From: Prunella strophiata
Taxonomy: Eukaryota; Chordata; Aves; Passeriformes; Prunellidae
Assembly: GCA_036583965.1 (NCBI GenBank)
Contig: JAZBQD010000014.1
Span: 40,844,990-40,908,989, forward strand
Direction of reading: 5' to 3'
DNA: 64,000 nt
Below are positions 11,536-23,100 of the stretch, one piece after another. Position numbers and translations under genes: made by a program. How positions within the stretch are numbered: the first letter of the stretch is position 1; each line of letters opens with the position of its first letter. The notes beneath the pieces were generated by a model, which did no database searches, was not told where the DNA came from, and was given only the letters and a program-made list of their open reading frames with translations.

Positions 11536-12690
11536 CTACAGAATTGGTGTTGGCGTGTGTGTCTTTAATTGAATTTTATTAGTTTTTCCTTATATTGAAA
11601 TAATGGAAGAGAAAAATTACTTTTTTTTTTTTGTTGTTGTTTATATGCCATAGCTGAAAGACAAACATAATTTTACCCATTACCCTGCTTCTCTTTGGCT
11701 TTCTCTTGGAATTCTGATTGCAGTAATAGCAGCTTTGGTGTGTGATTAGAAAGCTGAAAAATGTCCATCCCCAAAGAGTCTCAAGTATCCCAATTGACTG
11801 GCTCCTTCATCCTTTCCTGTGCTTTATTTCTTCCACCTGGATGAATAACATGACACTGCAGTTGCCAACTGTTAAACTGTGTTGTTAGGATTCATTATTC
11901 ATTTTATCTCAAGTACCTTAGCTGACCACATGCTATGGAGAACTTCAGAAATATAGTAATATAGAAATATAGTAATAACTTCAGAAATAATAATAATATA
12001 GTAATATAGTATTGAAAATGTTACTAGCAAATCATTAATTCAATTGCCAAATTTCCTATGAAGCAGATTTTTGGGAAATATGTTAGTCCTGTCCTCTTTA
12101 GCTGGGAACTTCTCCCATCCAGTCTGAAACATGTATCTCTGTTTCTTAAGGATATTTGCCTTGATTGCACCTTTCCTGAGTTTACTCATATATTTCATAA
12201 AAAGTGAGCTCAGACTGCAACCTTTTCATTGGTGCACATGCTAACAAGAAATACACATTTTCAAATAATTTAATGAAATTTAATATATTTGAAATTCTGA
12301 TTTTAGTGGATTGAAAAATTTAAAAGTTTTTGAGCACACATGTGTAGGAGGGAGGCAGATGCTCAGATATACCTGCACACACAAAAGGAGAATATAGTTT
12401 CTTAAAATTGCATCCTTGCAAGGTTTGGTTGCTAAGTTGCTGATTGCTACAGCAAGTGGGTGGAAGTTCCTCTGTGTCAGACTATAAAAAAGGAGAATAA
12501 TAAGGACTAGGACCAGGTTCTTATGGTGAAATTTGGAAGTCTGTCCGGCTGTGTGTCAGGAAATAACAGGGAATATTTTGAACATGGTCACTGGAAAGCA
12601 TGTACAGAGGTGATTTTTTTTTAAATTCCCTTTTAATAGATTAAATGAAAAATTTAGTATCCTGTCCTCCAGAAGTTAACTATTTATTGA
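11536..12690. other. AT-rich DNA with a small imperfect tandem repeat
   Basis: At about 11938-12012 units of the type AATATAGTAATATAG recur imperfectly, which looks like slippage. No gene or mobile element is recognised in the rest. Confidence 0.5.
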
Positions 12691-12696
12691 AAAGTA

Positions 12697-12783
12697 TTGA
12701 TAGAAGTTCTATGCTTGATAAAAGTTCTATGCTTGATAGAAGTTCTATGCTTGATAAAGAAAATATGTTTGATAAAGAAAATA
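12697..12783. repeat. 18-bp minisatellite with a switch of unit type
   Basis: Three copies of TTGATAGAAGTTCTATGC (12697-12714, 12715-12732 with A for G at the seventh base, 12733-12750) run head to tail. They are followed by two copies of a related unit, TTGATAAAGAAAATATGT (12751-12768) and its partial repeat TTGATAAAGAAAATA (12769-12783). All begin TTGATA. The two unit types are adjacent, as expected from replication slippage that captured a diverged neighbour. Confidence 0.9.
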
Positions 12784-12789
12784 ATTTCA

Positions 12790-13605
12790 GAGAGTGATTC
12801 AATGTGTTTTAAACACTTATTTTTTGTTCGTTCAAACGGTATTAGGTACTAGCTTGGCATAGATCTCTGAAGATAGGTGGACTGAATTCCACCCACTAAG
12901 TATTATTATTTTCCATATCACCTTCTATATTATCCTTAACCCTTTTCACCTGCAGCAGGTTTTTGTAGGAAGCTGGATAAGTGTGGGTAGAGCCACCCAA
13001 TGTACTGTTGTTATCACAGCCATAACTGACATGTATTCTTTAGTATGTTTTTAGCAGGCACTATTAAGGTATCTCTAGGAAATCTCAGCAGACTCTGGAT
13101 GAGTGGAAAATATATTATATTATGAAGCCATAATATATGAGTGGAAACTAGATTATATGATGAAATTTAAGACACCTTTTTCCAGTGTTCCAGTGTTTCT
13201 GGGAGTCCTGATGATGCTGAGTGGAATTCTGTATATTTGCAGGATTGAGCCTTCTATGATATAAACAGAAAATATTTTCAGTCCAAAGAGAGATTACTGC
13301 CATGTGCCTCCTATGGAATGTCATCATGCAAGAGAAAAATGGGAATTCATCACAATAAAGTATTGGGAAGATCTATAACAATCCAAATTTTTATGGAGAT
13401 CACCAAGGATTTCCCTTGTAAAATCTAAAAGGCAGCACCACAGAACAGGCGATATATCGGAACAGCAATGACGAAGCTGCTGCGCATGACATTTCATTTC
13501 TGGATGGCAGCAAAGATCAATGTACTTGGCTACAACTCCTGAATTAATATCCTTTCTACCATGGAATAGAATACTGTTATACAGCTTCTTACTCTACATT
13601 TCAAG
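12790..13605. other. AT-rich DNA, no gene seen
   Basis: At 13098-13165 a GAGTGGAAA..TATATTAT block occurs twice in diverged form, a small local duplication. No gene is seen. Confidence 0.5.
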
Positions 13606-13610
13606 TCTCT

Positions 13611-13746
13611 CCATAATAGAATATTCTGAGTGGAAGGGACACACAAAGATCATCAAGTCCAAGTCTTAAGTGAATGGCCCAGATGGGGATTGAACCATTC
13701 CCCTTGGTGACATTAGCATTGTCCTCTATCCAATTAAATAATATCC
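13611..13746 (-). mobile_element. SINE with tRNA-Ile head and CR1 tail (TguSINE1-like)
   Basis: Read on the minus strand, 13746-13675 aligns along its whole length with a tRNA-Ile gene. The B box reads GGTTCAATCCC, the anticodon region is GCTAATGTCACC around AAT, and the end is ATCTGGGCCA. It runs directly into ACTTGGACTTGATGATCTTT and CCCTTCCACTCAGAATATTC, which are the 3' end of an avian CR1 LINE, followed by ATTCTATTATGG, a relic of the CR1 terminal octamer repeat. A tRNA-Ile head joined to a CR1 tail is the structure described for TguSINE1 of passerine birds, which is mobilised in trans by CR1. The many substitutions, including in the tRNA arms, suggest an old, inactive copy. No clear target duplication was found. 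Confidence 0.8.
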
Positions 13747-13749
13747 TGT

Positions 13750-16700
13750 GACTTTCAATGAAGTGGATACTTATAGGGTAGTATCAATGTAGAAAAATAA
13801 TTTAAATTATGATTTATTGAGTTATTCTGCATTTCTGTTCCAAGCAGCATTTTTTATTGCTGGAGAGCTCAAATGCCAATAAATATAAAGCTCTATGCTG
13901 CTACTGTATTTCTCCAGTAGCAACTCTCTGTGCAAATGAGGGGCAAGTCATAGTTTTTGTATTAACTCATTTGAAATCTCCTAGAATAAAGGTCAATCTT
14001 TTTTTTTTTTAATCAAGTTTTCTTGAAGAAAGATTAAAATGATATAATTCAACATTTTTGCAAAACAGCCTCTCTTTTTTCATATTTATTATGAAATTTA
14101 GAAACCTCTTCAGAAAATGCTTTGTATGATAAACCTGTGATTCTTTTTCCTTATAATTCACTTCAGTTTAGATAGAGATTTCTTTTAATTCAGATATACT
14201 TAACTGAAATTATTTTTTTTCTAGATTTTTCAACCAAACATACTGTATTTAAAATATTTACTCCGGATTTCAAGAAGATTTTGTCTTCCTGAATGAAAAA
14301 AATAATACTTTGGATCTTCACTATTTTTTTATAAATTTGACTTGACTCAGAGCTTCTGATGAATATCATTGCACTAAGCTGTCTGGATATAAAGCTCTAT
14401 ATGAGATATAATATTAATTGGGATTTCCTTGGTGCAATTGTAGGTTTTTTAATGGTAATTTTGACATACTAAGCACCTGTCTCACTGTGGACACCTAAAA
14501 GAGTGTGTTTTGAGCTATAAAAGACTAATAATAATCTAGGCTTGCTCTCTAATTGTTGGGTTTTTGATGTGGTTTTTGTTTTGTTGGTTTTTTTTTTTAA
14601 TCATCAGGGGAATTCTGCTGTACTTAAATACAGTGAGAGAAAAAGCTACAAATACTGCAATTTTAATTGAGCATATTCCTTCACACCAACATGATTTGAA
14701 CTCCTCCTCCTCAAGTCCCATTTAAGCAGCTTGCCTTTCCAGGCCCTGCAGAAAAATAGCTTCTCAACATCCTCTCCCACACCTCCTTTAACAAAAGATT
14801 GCTAGATATATTTTTTTTTTTTTTCCTGCTCGCATTAGACAACTAGCAGGGCAGTTGGTAAACAGGCCTAGAAAAGGGTCTTGAGGTATGAACAGAATTC
14901 AAAGGGGAGAAGATAAGCTTCAGAAATTATGGGGAGAAGGAAATTTCCCTCCCATTTGCAGAAGTGTCTGTGGTATAATTTGTTTCTATCCAAGCAGCCA
15001 CTGAAAACTGATGGACAGAAAGTAAAACCCCAGCAAAGTGGCCAGTCCTTCAAAGACAGATGGGATGAAGAAGACATTTATTTCTGAACTTTGAAGGCTT
15101 TCTCACAAAAAAGAAAGATATTTTTGCACAGTTTTCCTGTTCTGACAGGAAAAACATCAAAATGTTGTGACTTCTCTTTCACAATCCTCTGAAATCTGGA
15201 AACTCCTCCCATAGACTTCAATAATTTGCATCCAGGCTCCTAATGATGGCAAATTCTTTGTTTTAATATGTGTAGATTATGGCATTGCTTGACTGGTTGA
15301 TGAATTTTTCAGTGTTGAGAAGCACACAGGTAAATTGCTGAATTTTCACCCATTGCCGTGTGCTTATATAACATAAACCAGTATAATATAGTGGGATCTG
15401 ATCTCAAACCACAGCTTTCTAAAATTAAAAGAGAGTTTTTAAAAAGTGCAGATACTTGGAAGTCAGTATAAGGTTTTTGGTCTGTTAAAACTCATTGAAT
15501 ATCCTTAGTGCAGCTGATGCCTTAGGTGCATTCAGCTGCACTGAACACGATTCTTTTTTCAAATTCACTCTTCTATGAAGTTATTTAAAATGGCATCAAA
15601 GCCCTGTACTATAAAGGAATCAATTTAGATGACTTCAAAAACAGTAAAGTTTGATTGAGACTTTAATTGAAAGTTTAGTTCTTTCTCCTCCTCTCAGTGA
15701 TTCCAAATTATTTCCCATAAAAAGTCTTTTTATGAAGACTTTACTTTATAAAGTGAAGTAGGAGCTAAAGGATGTACATACCCAGGATTTTTAAAGCATT
15801 TCATAGCATGAAAAAAAAAAAAGAGAGCAAGCAGCAAGCCACAGTCACCAATATCTCAACAGGTAACTATTAGGATTGTCACAAATCACATCCTGCTCAT
15901 CCACAGTCCAAAGCCAAACTGCAAGGTCTGGCTGCTAAAGGGAAGCAGCTGGAGCATGAACATTTTCATATTCATCATTCTCTTGGAGTGCCAGTGTCCC
16001 ATGGCAGCCTGTGGGAAGCACTTTCTATGTAGAAGAATGGTTCATATAAGTTTTGCATTTTTCAGACTGACTTCAGTCCCTTTTTTCCCCACTGAAAATT
16101 TTCCAGCTCCTGTCTTTTTTGCCTTCCAGAACAAATATTCTCACAAGCCTGAATAGGATCTAGGGTTCCTCCAAACTGCTGTTTGTAAATGTGGTGCAAC
16201 ACAAGAAAAGCATATTACAAAAACTGTTTATACTTACCTTTATAACTTATTGTCATTGCCAATTTCCTTTCAAAGTCTTGTAAATGTCTTTGGTGCACTT
16301 TTCTTTCCTCATTTAACTGTGAAAAATTGATTCTATTGCAAGACCACTGAAGAACACTTTCTTTTCTAAGGAAGGAAGATTGAATTGTTGCATTAACAGG
16401 TCACTGTGTCAGAATAATGTGACATTAGTGTAATGCAAGGAGTAAGCACACTGAGGATAGAATCAGGATTCAGGCAGAGGTGTTGACTCTGGTAAGGTGA
16501 ATAAGAATAGGAAGAAGTTTAATGTCAAACTGAATAAAAAAGAACAAAGGGATTGTCGTAAGATGATTAATAACTAAGTAAGGTGTGTTATATAAAAAAA
16601 TTAGATACCTTACTTAGACTAGATACCTAACTTTGAGATATCTGCTGTTCATAACAATGAATTAGAAGGTAAGTTGTTGTAGAAATCACAATTTTTAGGA

Positions 16701-17035
16701 GATAAGAATTCATGAAGTTTTTTTATTGTTTCCTAGTGAAGAAAAAAAAAAGTGACTAATTAGTATTTTTTTAGTGCTTCACAGGTTAACTCTAATTTCA
16801 TTTAATTTCCAGAAAAACAATTTCTTCTCTAGATGAGATTGATATTTAATAGGCTGTAGATGGAAGTACAGTAAAGTAAAAAGCACACGAGTTCAAGGTC
16901 TTTCTGTCATGCTGACATAGAAATAACAATTCTATAACTTATTCTTCCTAATATTTTCTTGGTATAGAAACTGTTAATCAGTTTTGCTCTGCTAATTACC
17001 CAGTTCTGATCACTGTTGAGGTGGGATTTTGATAG
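13750..17035. other. AT-rich DNA, no gene seen
   Basis: Several poly-T runs occur (about 13999-14010 and 14812-14824). A 9-bp hairpin (TTTTCCTGT, TCTG loop, ACAGGAAAA) lies at 15132-15153. Open frames are short and unsupported. No mobile element is recognised. Confidence 0.5.
16574..16617. repeat. 11-bp inverted repeat, 22-nt spacer
   Basis: CTAAGTAAGGT (16574-16584) and its exact reverse complement ACCTTACTTAG (16607-16617) flank an AT-rich spacer. No terminal-repeat transposon is visible around it. It may be chance or a small palindrome. Confidence 0.75.
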
Positions 17036-17039
17036 AGGA

Positions 17040-17300
17040 TGATAGAGCTACAATCTGGCTTTTGCAGCCACCTTGCTCCAGCTTATGTTGATGTGTGAGC
17101 ATTTATACTGCCCCTTGGGCAATGCAAGTGGTGCTGAAGGTGTCTGACATCTGTGCCCTACAAGGCTCAAAAACTCCAGTCACAGCACAGTCACAGCATC
17201 TGAAGGGTTCTACCCAGCTGGGGCTGGGCATCTACTCCAGCAACAGAATCTAGAGCTAGGGGGAGCCTGCTGGAGCCACCCAAAAGCTGGTGGCTGCCTA
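17040..17300. other. GC-richer patch, unidentified
   Basis: This interval is clearly richer in G+C than its surroundings, for example CCAGCTGGGGCTGGGCATC and GGGGGAGCCTGCTGGAGCC. That often marks an old retroelement piece in bird DNA. No LTR ends, polyadenylation signal or coding frame could be assigned. Confidence 0.3.
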
Positions 17301-19640
17301 GGCAGATTGCAGTCTGCTTTTTGTAAAGTTTGTAAAAGTGTTTTCACTTTGTGAGAGCACTCTTGGACTCTGCTTAGTCTTCAGCATGGCAAAGAAGCAA
17401 CTGACAGTTATGTCAAAGACACATAAAAGAAGAGCTGAAAATGTTGAATTTTGCAGCCAGGGGAGAAGCCAGGATTTTGTATTAAAACTTGAAGAAAAAA
17501 TAAAAGATAAAGGGAAAAAACCCAGCAAATTAGCAAGTGCTTAATTAAAATAAAGCAACCCCAAAAAGTTTCTCATCTGTTATGTCCCTTTTCTGGCTCT
17601 TTGTACTAAGCTTCTTTCTCGAGGCTTATTCTTAACTTGAGTGGAAAATTCTAAATAAAAATGAAAGCTTTGCCCTCAGAGGGTCCTTTGCAGCTCATTC
17701 ACCATGGCAATCTGTAAAATTCCAGCAGCAAGAGAGAACGACTAATTAAAACAAAATATCTGTGTTTTGATTTAGCTCAGGATCTATTGTTTTCCTAGCA
17801 TAATCCCACAATTTTACTGCAGACAGATCTTTTGTAAGTACAGCCCCCTATAGCTGTCTATTTATTAAGTCACAGGCTCTTGAACATTTCAGTATAATAT
17901 AACTCAAAAAGGATCTTCATCTATGTTCATGGAGTCTCAGGGGAACAAAATCTCTTCAGTGTTTCTGACACTTGCTTTTGTGGGACTCTGCTTACTGAGA
18001 GCTAACTGAGTGATCTAAGAATCCAAAAGTTTTTTTCTTTCATTATTGTTACATATATTGCTCCATAGGATAATTAAAGAGATCTTTCTATGATCACTGA
18101 TGACTTTTTTTTTCTTTTCCTTGTGTTCTCCCAGCAACCTGAGAAGAGTTAAAGCATTTTGGACAGTCTACACTGAAAAATTGCATCCATTTTTAGGTAT
18201 CTGTTTTCAGGCATTTATGCATTGCTTACCTTCCCAACTTTACTCTTGTGTTTAAATTCATACCTTATTGTAGAAGTCCTTAAATCCTTACAGGTATTCA
18301 TCTCACCTGCCTCTAAGGCATAAAATATGATAACTGATTTAAGCTAGTCACCTATAATACCTTTGTAATGAATCAACATTATCCCCTAAATGAAATTTAT
18401 TCTTGAGTGTCTACAGAGAGTTGCTGAGTATCTGGAAGTCTACTTTTGAACATATAAAGGAAGGAATTCAGCTGTGTTTTCCTAACTTCCACCAATGACC
18501 TAATTGCTGATTCCTTTTTCCTTTCTTTGCTTTGCTATTGAAGAATCTTCCCAGTTCATATTCTATATTTTGTGCCTTACAATATTTGGAATTTTCACAG
18601 TGAATGAGCCATGTCTACTCATCTAATACAGCAAGAATAAAATCAGAAATTCTTCTCAGCAGGGGTATATCTGGGCTCAGGCAACAAGCAAAACATTTAG
18701 AGCTGACTGTTCCTATCACTAGTGCTATGGTGATGTGGAGAGACATGTTCCTAATATCTTCTTTATACCTATTGAACTGTAGGGATATCAGATGCTATGA
18801 CTAACACAAAAAGCTAAAGCTACATGCTATCTAACCTCTGAATGGGGCACTACATATTGATATTCCCTACAGCTGCTTTTTTTAATTAAATAAAACAATG
18901 TTTCTTCCTTTACAGTGGTAATTTTTAAAGGAATAACTATATCCCTGTCTGCCTTCCTTAACTGATTGGTGATTTTCAAGGAGGGATCTTCAAGAAATGT
19001 AAGTTTTATAAGAATAGGCACCTGAAAAAAGGAGCAAGTTTTTATAGATCAGCTTCTTAATGGAAACTTCTGCAGTGCCCACAAAATCCAGCTCAAATGT
19101 AGCTTCTGCTTCCTGGAACTTTCATATCTTTCTACTGAACAGCTGCAGATCTGTTTCCCATTGAGTGTCCCCACTGTCACTTTAGCTTACTACCTTATTT
19201 TTTTTTAATTTTTTTTTTCCCAGGATCCTCAGCATACATACTCTATGCCTGTAAATTTGTGTCTGGGATTCTCTCTGAAGTAGCTTCCTATGAGAATAAA
19301 TTATTAAGCACTTGCTGATGTGAGAATCATCATTTAGCTGACTCCATTCCTTATTTATCCCACTGAAAGCTCAACCATTGGCAATTGTTTACCTATAGCG
19401 TAAGATTTGTTTCTAAAAAAGTTGCAATAATTAAAAAATTGTCTTTTAAGTCTTCTAAGGAAGACTACCTCTATAACGACTTTTTGCATGATTCAATTAA
19501 TACATTTTTTTTTTTTTTGCTTATTTTAATGAGATCAGTTGTAAAGTTTTTACTGGGACTAGATCATGCTGGCTTGAAATTGGGCACAAATCCATATTAA
19601 TGCAAATTGTCCAAATGAAACAAGAACCCATTCAAGGAAG
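17301..19640. other. AT-rich DNA, no gene seen
   Basis: Two overlapping antiparallel frames at 17298-17544 are short and unrecognised. T-runs occur near 19200 and 19506. Nothing else is assignable. Confidence 0.5.
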
Positions 19641-20170
19641 TGCATGTGTTTGTTTCTGTAGCATTACCTCTTAATTACTGCATCCGAATGTAGTCTTATT
19701 TATGAAGATTAAAAAAAGCCAACATGATTTTCAGAATCCTAAGGACTTGACACTGTACATCGGTTTTGAGTCTCATATACATGGACTGCAGCACATTGTT
19801 AACTCCACTTGCAATATCTGCAATTACAAGTACAAAAACTCAGCTGTCAAACAAATTAAACTAAGCCTTGCTGCATAAAGCACATTATTTAATCTCCACA
19901 AGCTGCTTGCCACCCATTGTGATATAACTACATTAATGCATTAAATTGTGATTTTATTTTATAGCTTGCATACAAATAAATAGAGCAAGTAAATATTAAT
20001 TAAACTAAGCCCTAAATAAAGAGCAATTAGACACTGATGGCTATTTTATCTTGATGTATGAACATTATTTTTTAATTTTTATCTGAGGTCAAACACTCTT
20101 TCATAATCAGCCAGAATATGCAGCTACTTGCATTATTAAAATTCTACATCTTGTATTAACAGCTTGGGCT
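19640..20170. promoter_or_regulatory. Candidate conserved noncoding block (TAAT-rich)
   Basis: This stretch is free of recognisable repeats and dense in homeodomain-type TAAT/ATTA cores, for example ATTAATTAAAC near 19997 and TACATTAATGCATTAAATTG near 19930. It also has TGACA-type and bHLH-like CAGCTG-type elements. It lacks coding frames. This is the texture typical of developmental enhancers in vertebrate gene deserts. Conservation cannot be seen from one genome, so this is inference from composition only. Confidence 0.3.
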
Positions 20171-22230
20171 AAGGGTAAGTGTATTTGCAATAGGAATGGA
20201 AAGATACCTAGTGTTTTCGCAAGCCTGTTAAAGGTTATCTAACAAATATTATTTCTTCCTATCTTACACTTTCTCAAACAGCAAAGTACACCTGATTTAT
20301 ATTTGAACAGTAATAGAGCAATAATTACTGGTGCAATAACTGATCCCTCAGTGCCACTTGTAAATTTTCTGTGAATGCAGAGATAAAATTAGTTTTAAAA
20401 ATTTTACCGTACAAATAGTAAGCTGTATGTTTTTCTTGTTTCCAAAAGAAAGCTAAATGAGCTTGCCACTTCTTAAATATCCTGCTGCTCCAAATGTGTT
20501 AGTTAAGGAATCAAAGTGTCTCAGAGCTTATCTCCAAGGTATAAGCTTACTTTCTGTCCCATTTAAGCAAAAGTGCTTAAGTATGCACTAAATTTTTAAT
20601 AGCCTTTTGATTTGAGTGAAATCATTCTCTAGATATTAATTGAATATTTTGCTAAATTCATACACTTTCAATCCTCCTAGAGATTTCTGCTTATTGAAAT
20701 ACCATATAAAATGGGCCAGATGAAAATGTTCTTTAGCCCTATGCAAAACTAACAAAGTGAAATTAAGACAGCATGGTGTATGGGAGCCCTTATGCTGTAG
20801 ACACATTTCTCAGCTGGGTTGTGAAAACTTTAGGATTTACTATCAATTGGGCAGTGTTTCAGTCTGTGGGTTTTAGACTCTCAGGAGAAGACAACACAAA
20901 TTATACAGTTATACAGTTCACATGTACAAATATTTCTCTGCATTCCTTAGAGGCAGAAATTAGAGAGTACAGCTAAAAATGGGACCTTGTTCTGAAATGT
21001 AATGCTTAACTACTGTCATGGAAATCTCTTCAGTTCTGGTTATGTCACATATTCTGAGTGTGAGACTGAAACCAGTAATGAAGCAAGGCATTTTTAACCA
21101 TTTCTTGCAGTGCCACTGCCATGAGGTTTTCCCATCATTTCTTAGGATTTCACAAGCTCCGTACCTGCTTCTTAACACAAGGCTGCCAAAGGTCACTCTA
21201 TAATTACTTTTGGAAGGCAATCTATATAAAGTCAATGCATTTATGTTAGGAGTCTTGTCCACTCTATTATTCTTGGTCTCTATGCACTTCATCTCCATGT
21301 GCTTTGCCAAGTTCCTTAACTATCTTTAAAGACATCTTGAGCTGAAGAAACTCTGCTGAGTTGACTGGGCAGAATGAGAGTTTGGGGATAGATACCTATC
21401 TGCAAAGGTGAATCAAAGAGCACAGCCCTTCCTTTTCCATGACTTTAAAAGAGAAGTTTAGTATTTTCTCTACGAAAAGAAGTCATCTTTTTAGTAGTGT
21501 GAAGGCTGCAGAACATAAATCAATAGTTTTACTGGTATTCCAGTTATTTCTCAAGTTTCAATAGCAAATAGTTATTTTTACACAAAACCACCCTCTAGTC
21601 TGTCTTGATTTACAGTGATAAACTGACATACTATACATCTTCCAGAGTAAACTGCAATCTTTCCTCAGGTTATCATTTTCCTGTCTCCTGTTAGAACTGA
21701 AGTTTCCTTTAATCTACTTTTTTTCACTGTTCAATCACATTTTCCTTACATGTTAATTCTAGTTCTGCCTGTATATGTGTGCTAAGATTGAGCCAAAGAC
21801 AGTTAGTGCCACAACATGCACTATTTTGTTTAATTAACAAAACCCAGATAGCTAAGTTTTCTGAATCCAGACTTCTTCTGAATTTCATATGTATTTTTAT
21901 TAAGTGATTACTCAAAACATTTTACATTGTCAATCACAAACATCTCAAGTGGGAAGAGAATTTCTCCCATGCTGAACATATAAAAGAATATTATGTTGAT
22001 TTATTTCATCTGCCACTATCTAGGTTATAGAAATTCTGACATTTGTACTGTACATGTTTATCTTTTGCTTTTGTAAAATCATATGCAAGGCAATCACATA
22101 TTATCTGGCCCTGTGATGCTAAACTAAATTATAATGTATAATTTGTAAGAGGGAGCGAGAATGTTAATAATTTGATTTTTTTTCCTTGTACCTCAGTGCT
22201 AGACCCCTGAATCCTTTGCTGCAATCTTTA
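20171..22230. other. AT-rich DNA, no gene seen
   Basis: A 116-codon frame on - at 20960-21310 overlaps a 61-codon frame on +. Neither has homology that I recognise or exon borders. No mobile element is recognised. Confidence 0.45.
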
Positions 22231-22244
22231 TTTTTCTGGAAGTG

Positions 22245-22375
22245 GAGATAGAAGGACAGATGAAAAGACTGAAAGAGAGGAGAAGAAAACAGAAGAAAGT
22301 GAGAGAGAGAGAGGAGAGAGTAAAAATGTGAGAGAAAGAGAGGAAGAAAAGAAGAAAAAGAGAGAAAAGGGTTAT
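22245..22375. repeat. Purine-rich (GA/GAA) low-complexity tract
   Basis: About 130 bases are almost entirely A and G on the + strand, with GAGAGAGAGAG and AAGAAGAAAAAG blocks. Such polypurine tracts can form triplex (H-DNA) structures. Confidence 0.9.
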
Positions 22376-22564
22376 TTTTGGGTAATGTTTACGTGTTTTT
22401 TAACAATTTTCTTCTGTGAAGGTGAGTCCAGGAAGAACAGAGGAGTGGGGGGAAGGAGTTTTAAGATTTAGGTTTATTTCTAATTATCCTGCTCTGATTT
22501 GATTAGTAACAAAATACATGGAATTGCCCAAGCTGAGTCTGTTTTTCCTTTGATGGTAATTGAT

Positions 22565-22655
22565 AAGGAATCTCTCCCTATCCTTATCTTGACCAACCAG
22601 CCTTTCCTTATATATTTTCTTGTGCTGCTTAGCTGGTGAGGGGAGTGACAGAATG
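22565..22655 (+). mobile_element. Possible 3' fragment of an ERVL-type LTR
   Basis: TCTTGACCAACCAGCCTTTC, TTATATATTTTCTTGTGC, GGTGAGGGGAGTGACAGAAT and GGATTTGGTAGGTACC run in the same order as the U5 end of the avian ERVL-type LTR, seen more clearly at 2170-2275. Identity is modest and the outer ends are missing. Confidence 0.35.
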
Positions 22656-23100
22656 GATTTGGTAGGTACCAAAGGAATGAAGATCAGTTCTTGGATCTGG
22701 CCATTGGTAGCTGGTGTTGGGTCATGGGAAAGTTGAGTCACTCCAGAGTTGGCTTCTCCCTCCCCAGCTCCCCTCAAGATGTAGGACACCCACCTGGCAG
22801 CCCCACCACCTGGAACAGGGTATGGGTTCCCCTTTGGAATCTTTGGCTGCCTCTGGCAAAGGAAGGAATGAAATGTCCTTCAGAATGTGATTCAGAGGGT
22901 GCAAGTGAGGAAACAGCCTGGTGCCCTGCCCACTAAAGTCTTGGCAACTTAGCTGTGAGAGGGAGGATGAGGTGTTCACTGCTTCTCTGAGACACTATCT
23001 GCCTCTCCTGGGCAGGAGTCTAAGACAATCTGTGAAGGTCTCTTTTTCTCCATGCATCAGAAATAAAGAGTTCTGGGACACAGAAGAGGGTTAGCCTTTA
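22656..23100 (+). other. GC-richer stretch with a polyadenylation signal, unidentified
   Basis: The stretch is GC-richer than its neighbours and contains CATCAGAAATAAAGAGTTCT near 23056. It could be a second LTR piece or the continuation of the fragment at 22565. The frames on both strands (up to 101 codons) do not resemble a protein I know. Confidence 0.25.

Noticed and set aside
13675..13746. A functional tRNA-Ile gene on the minus strand
   Set aside because: The arms carry many mismatches, and the 3' end continues directly into a CR1 tail. It is the head of a SINE, not a tRNA gene.
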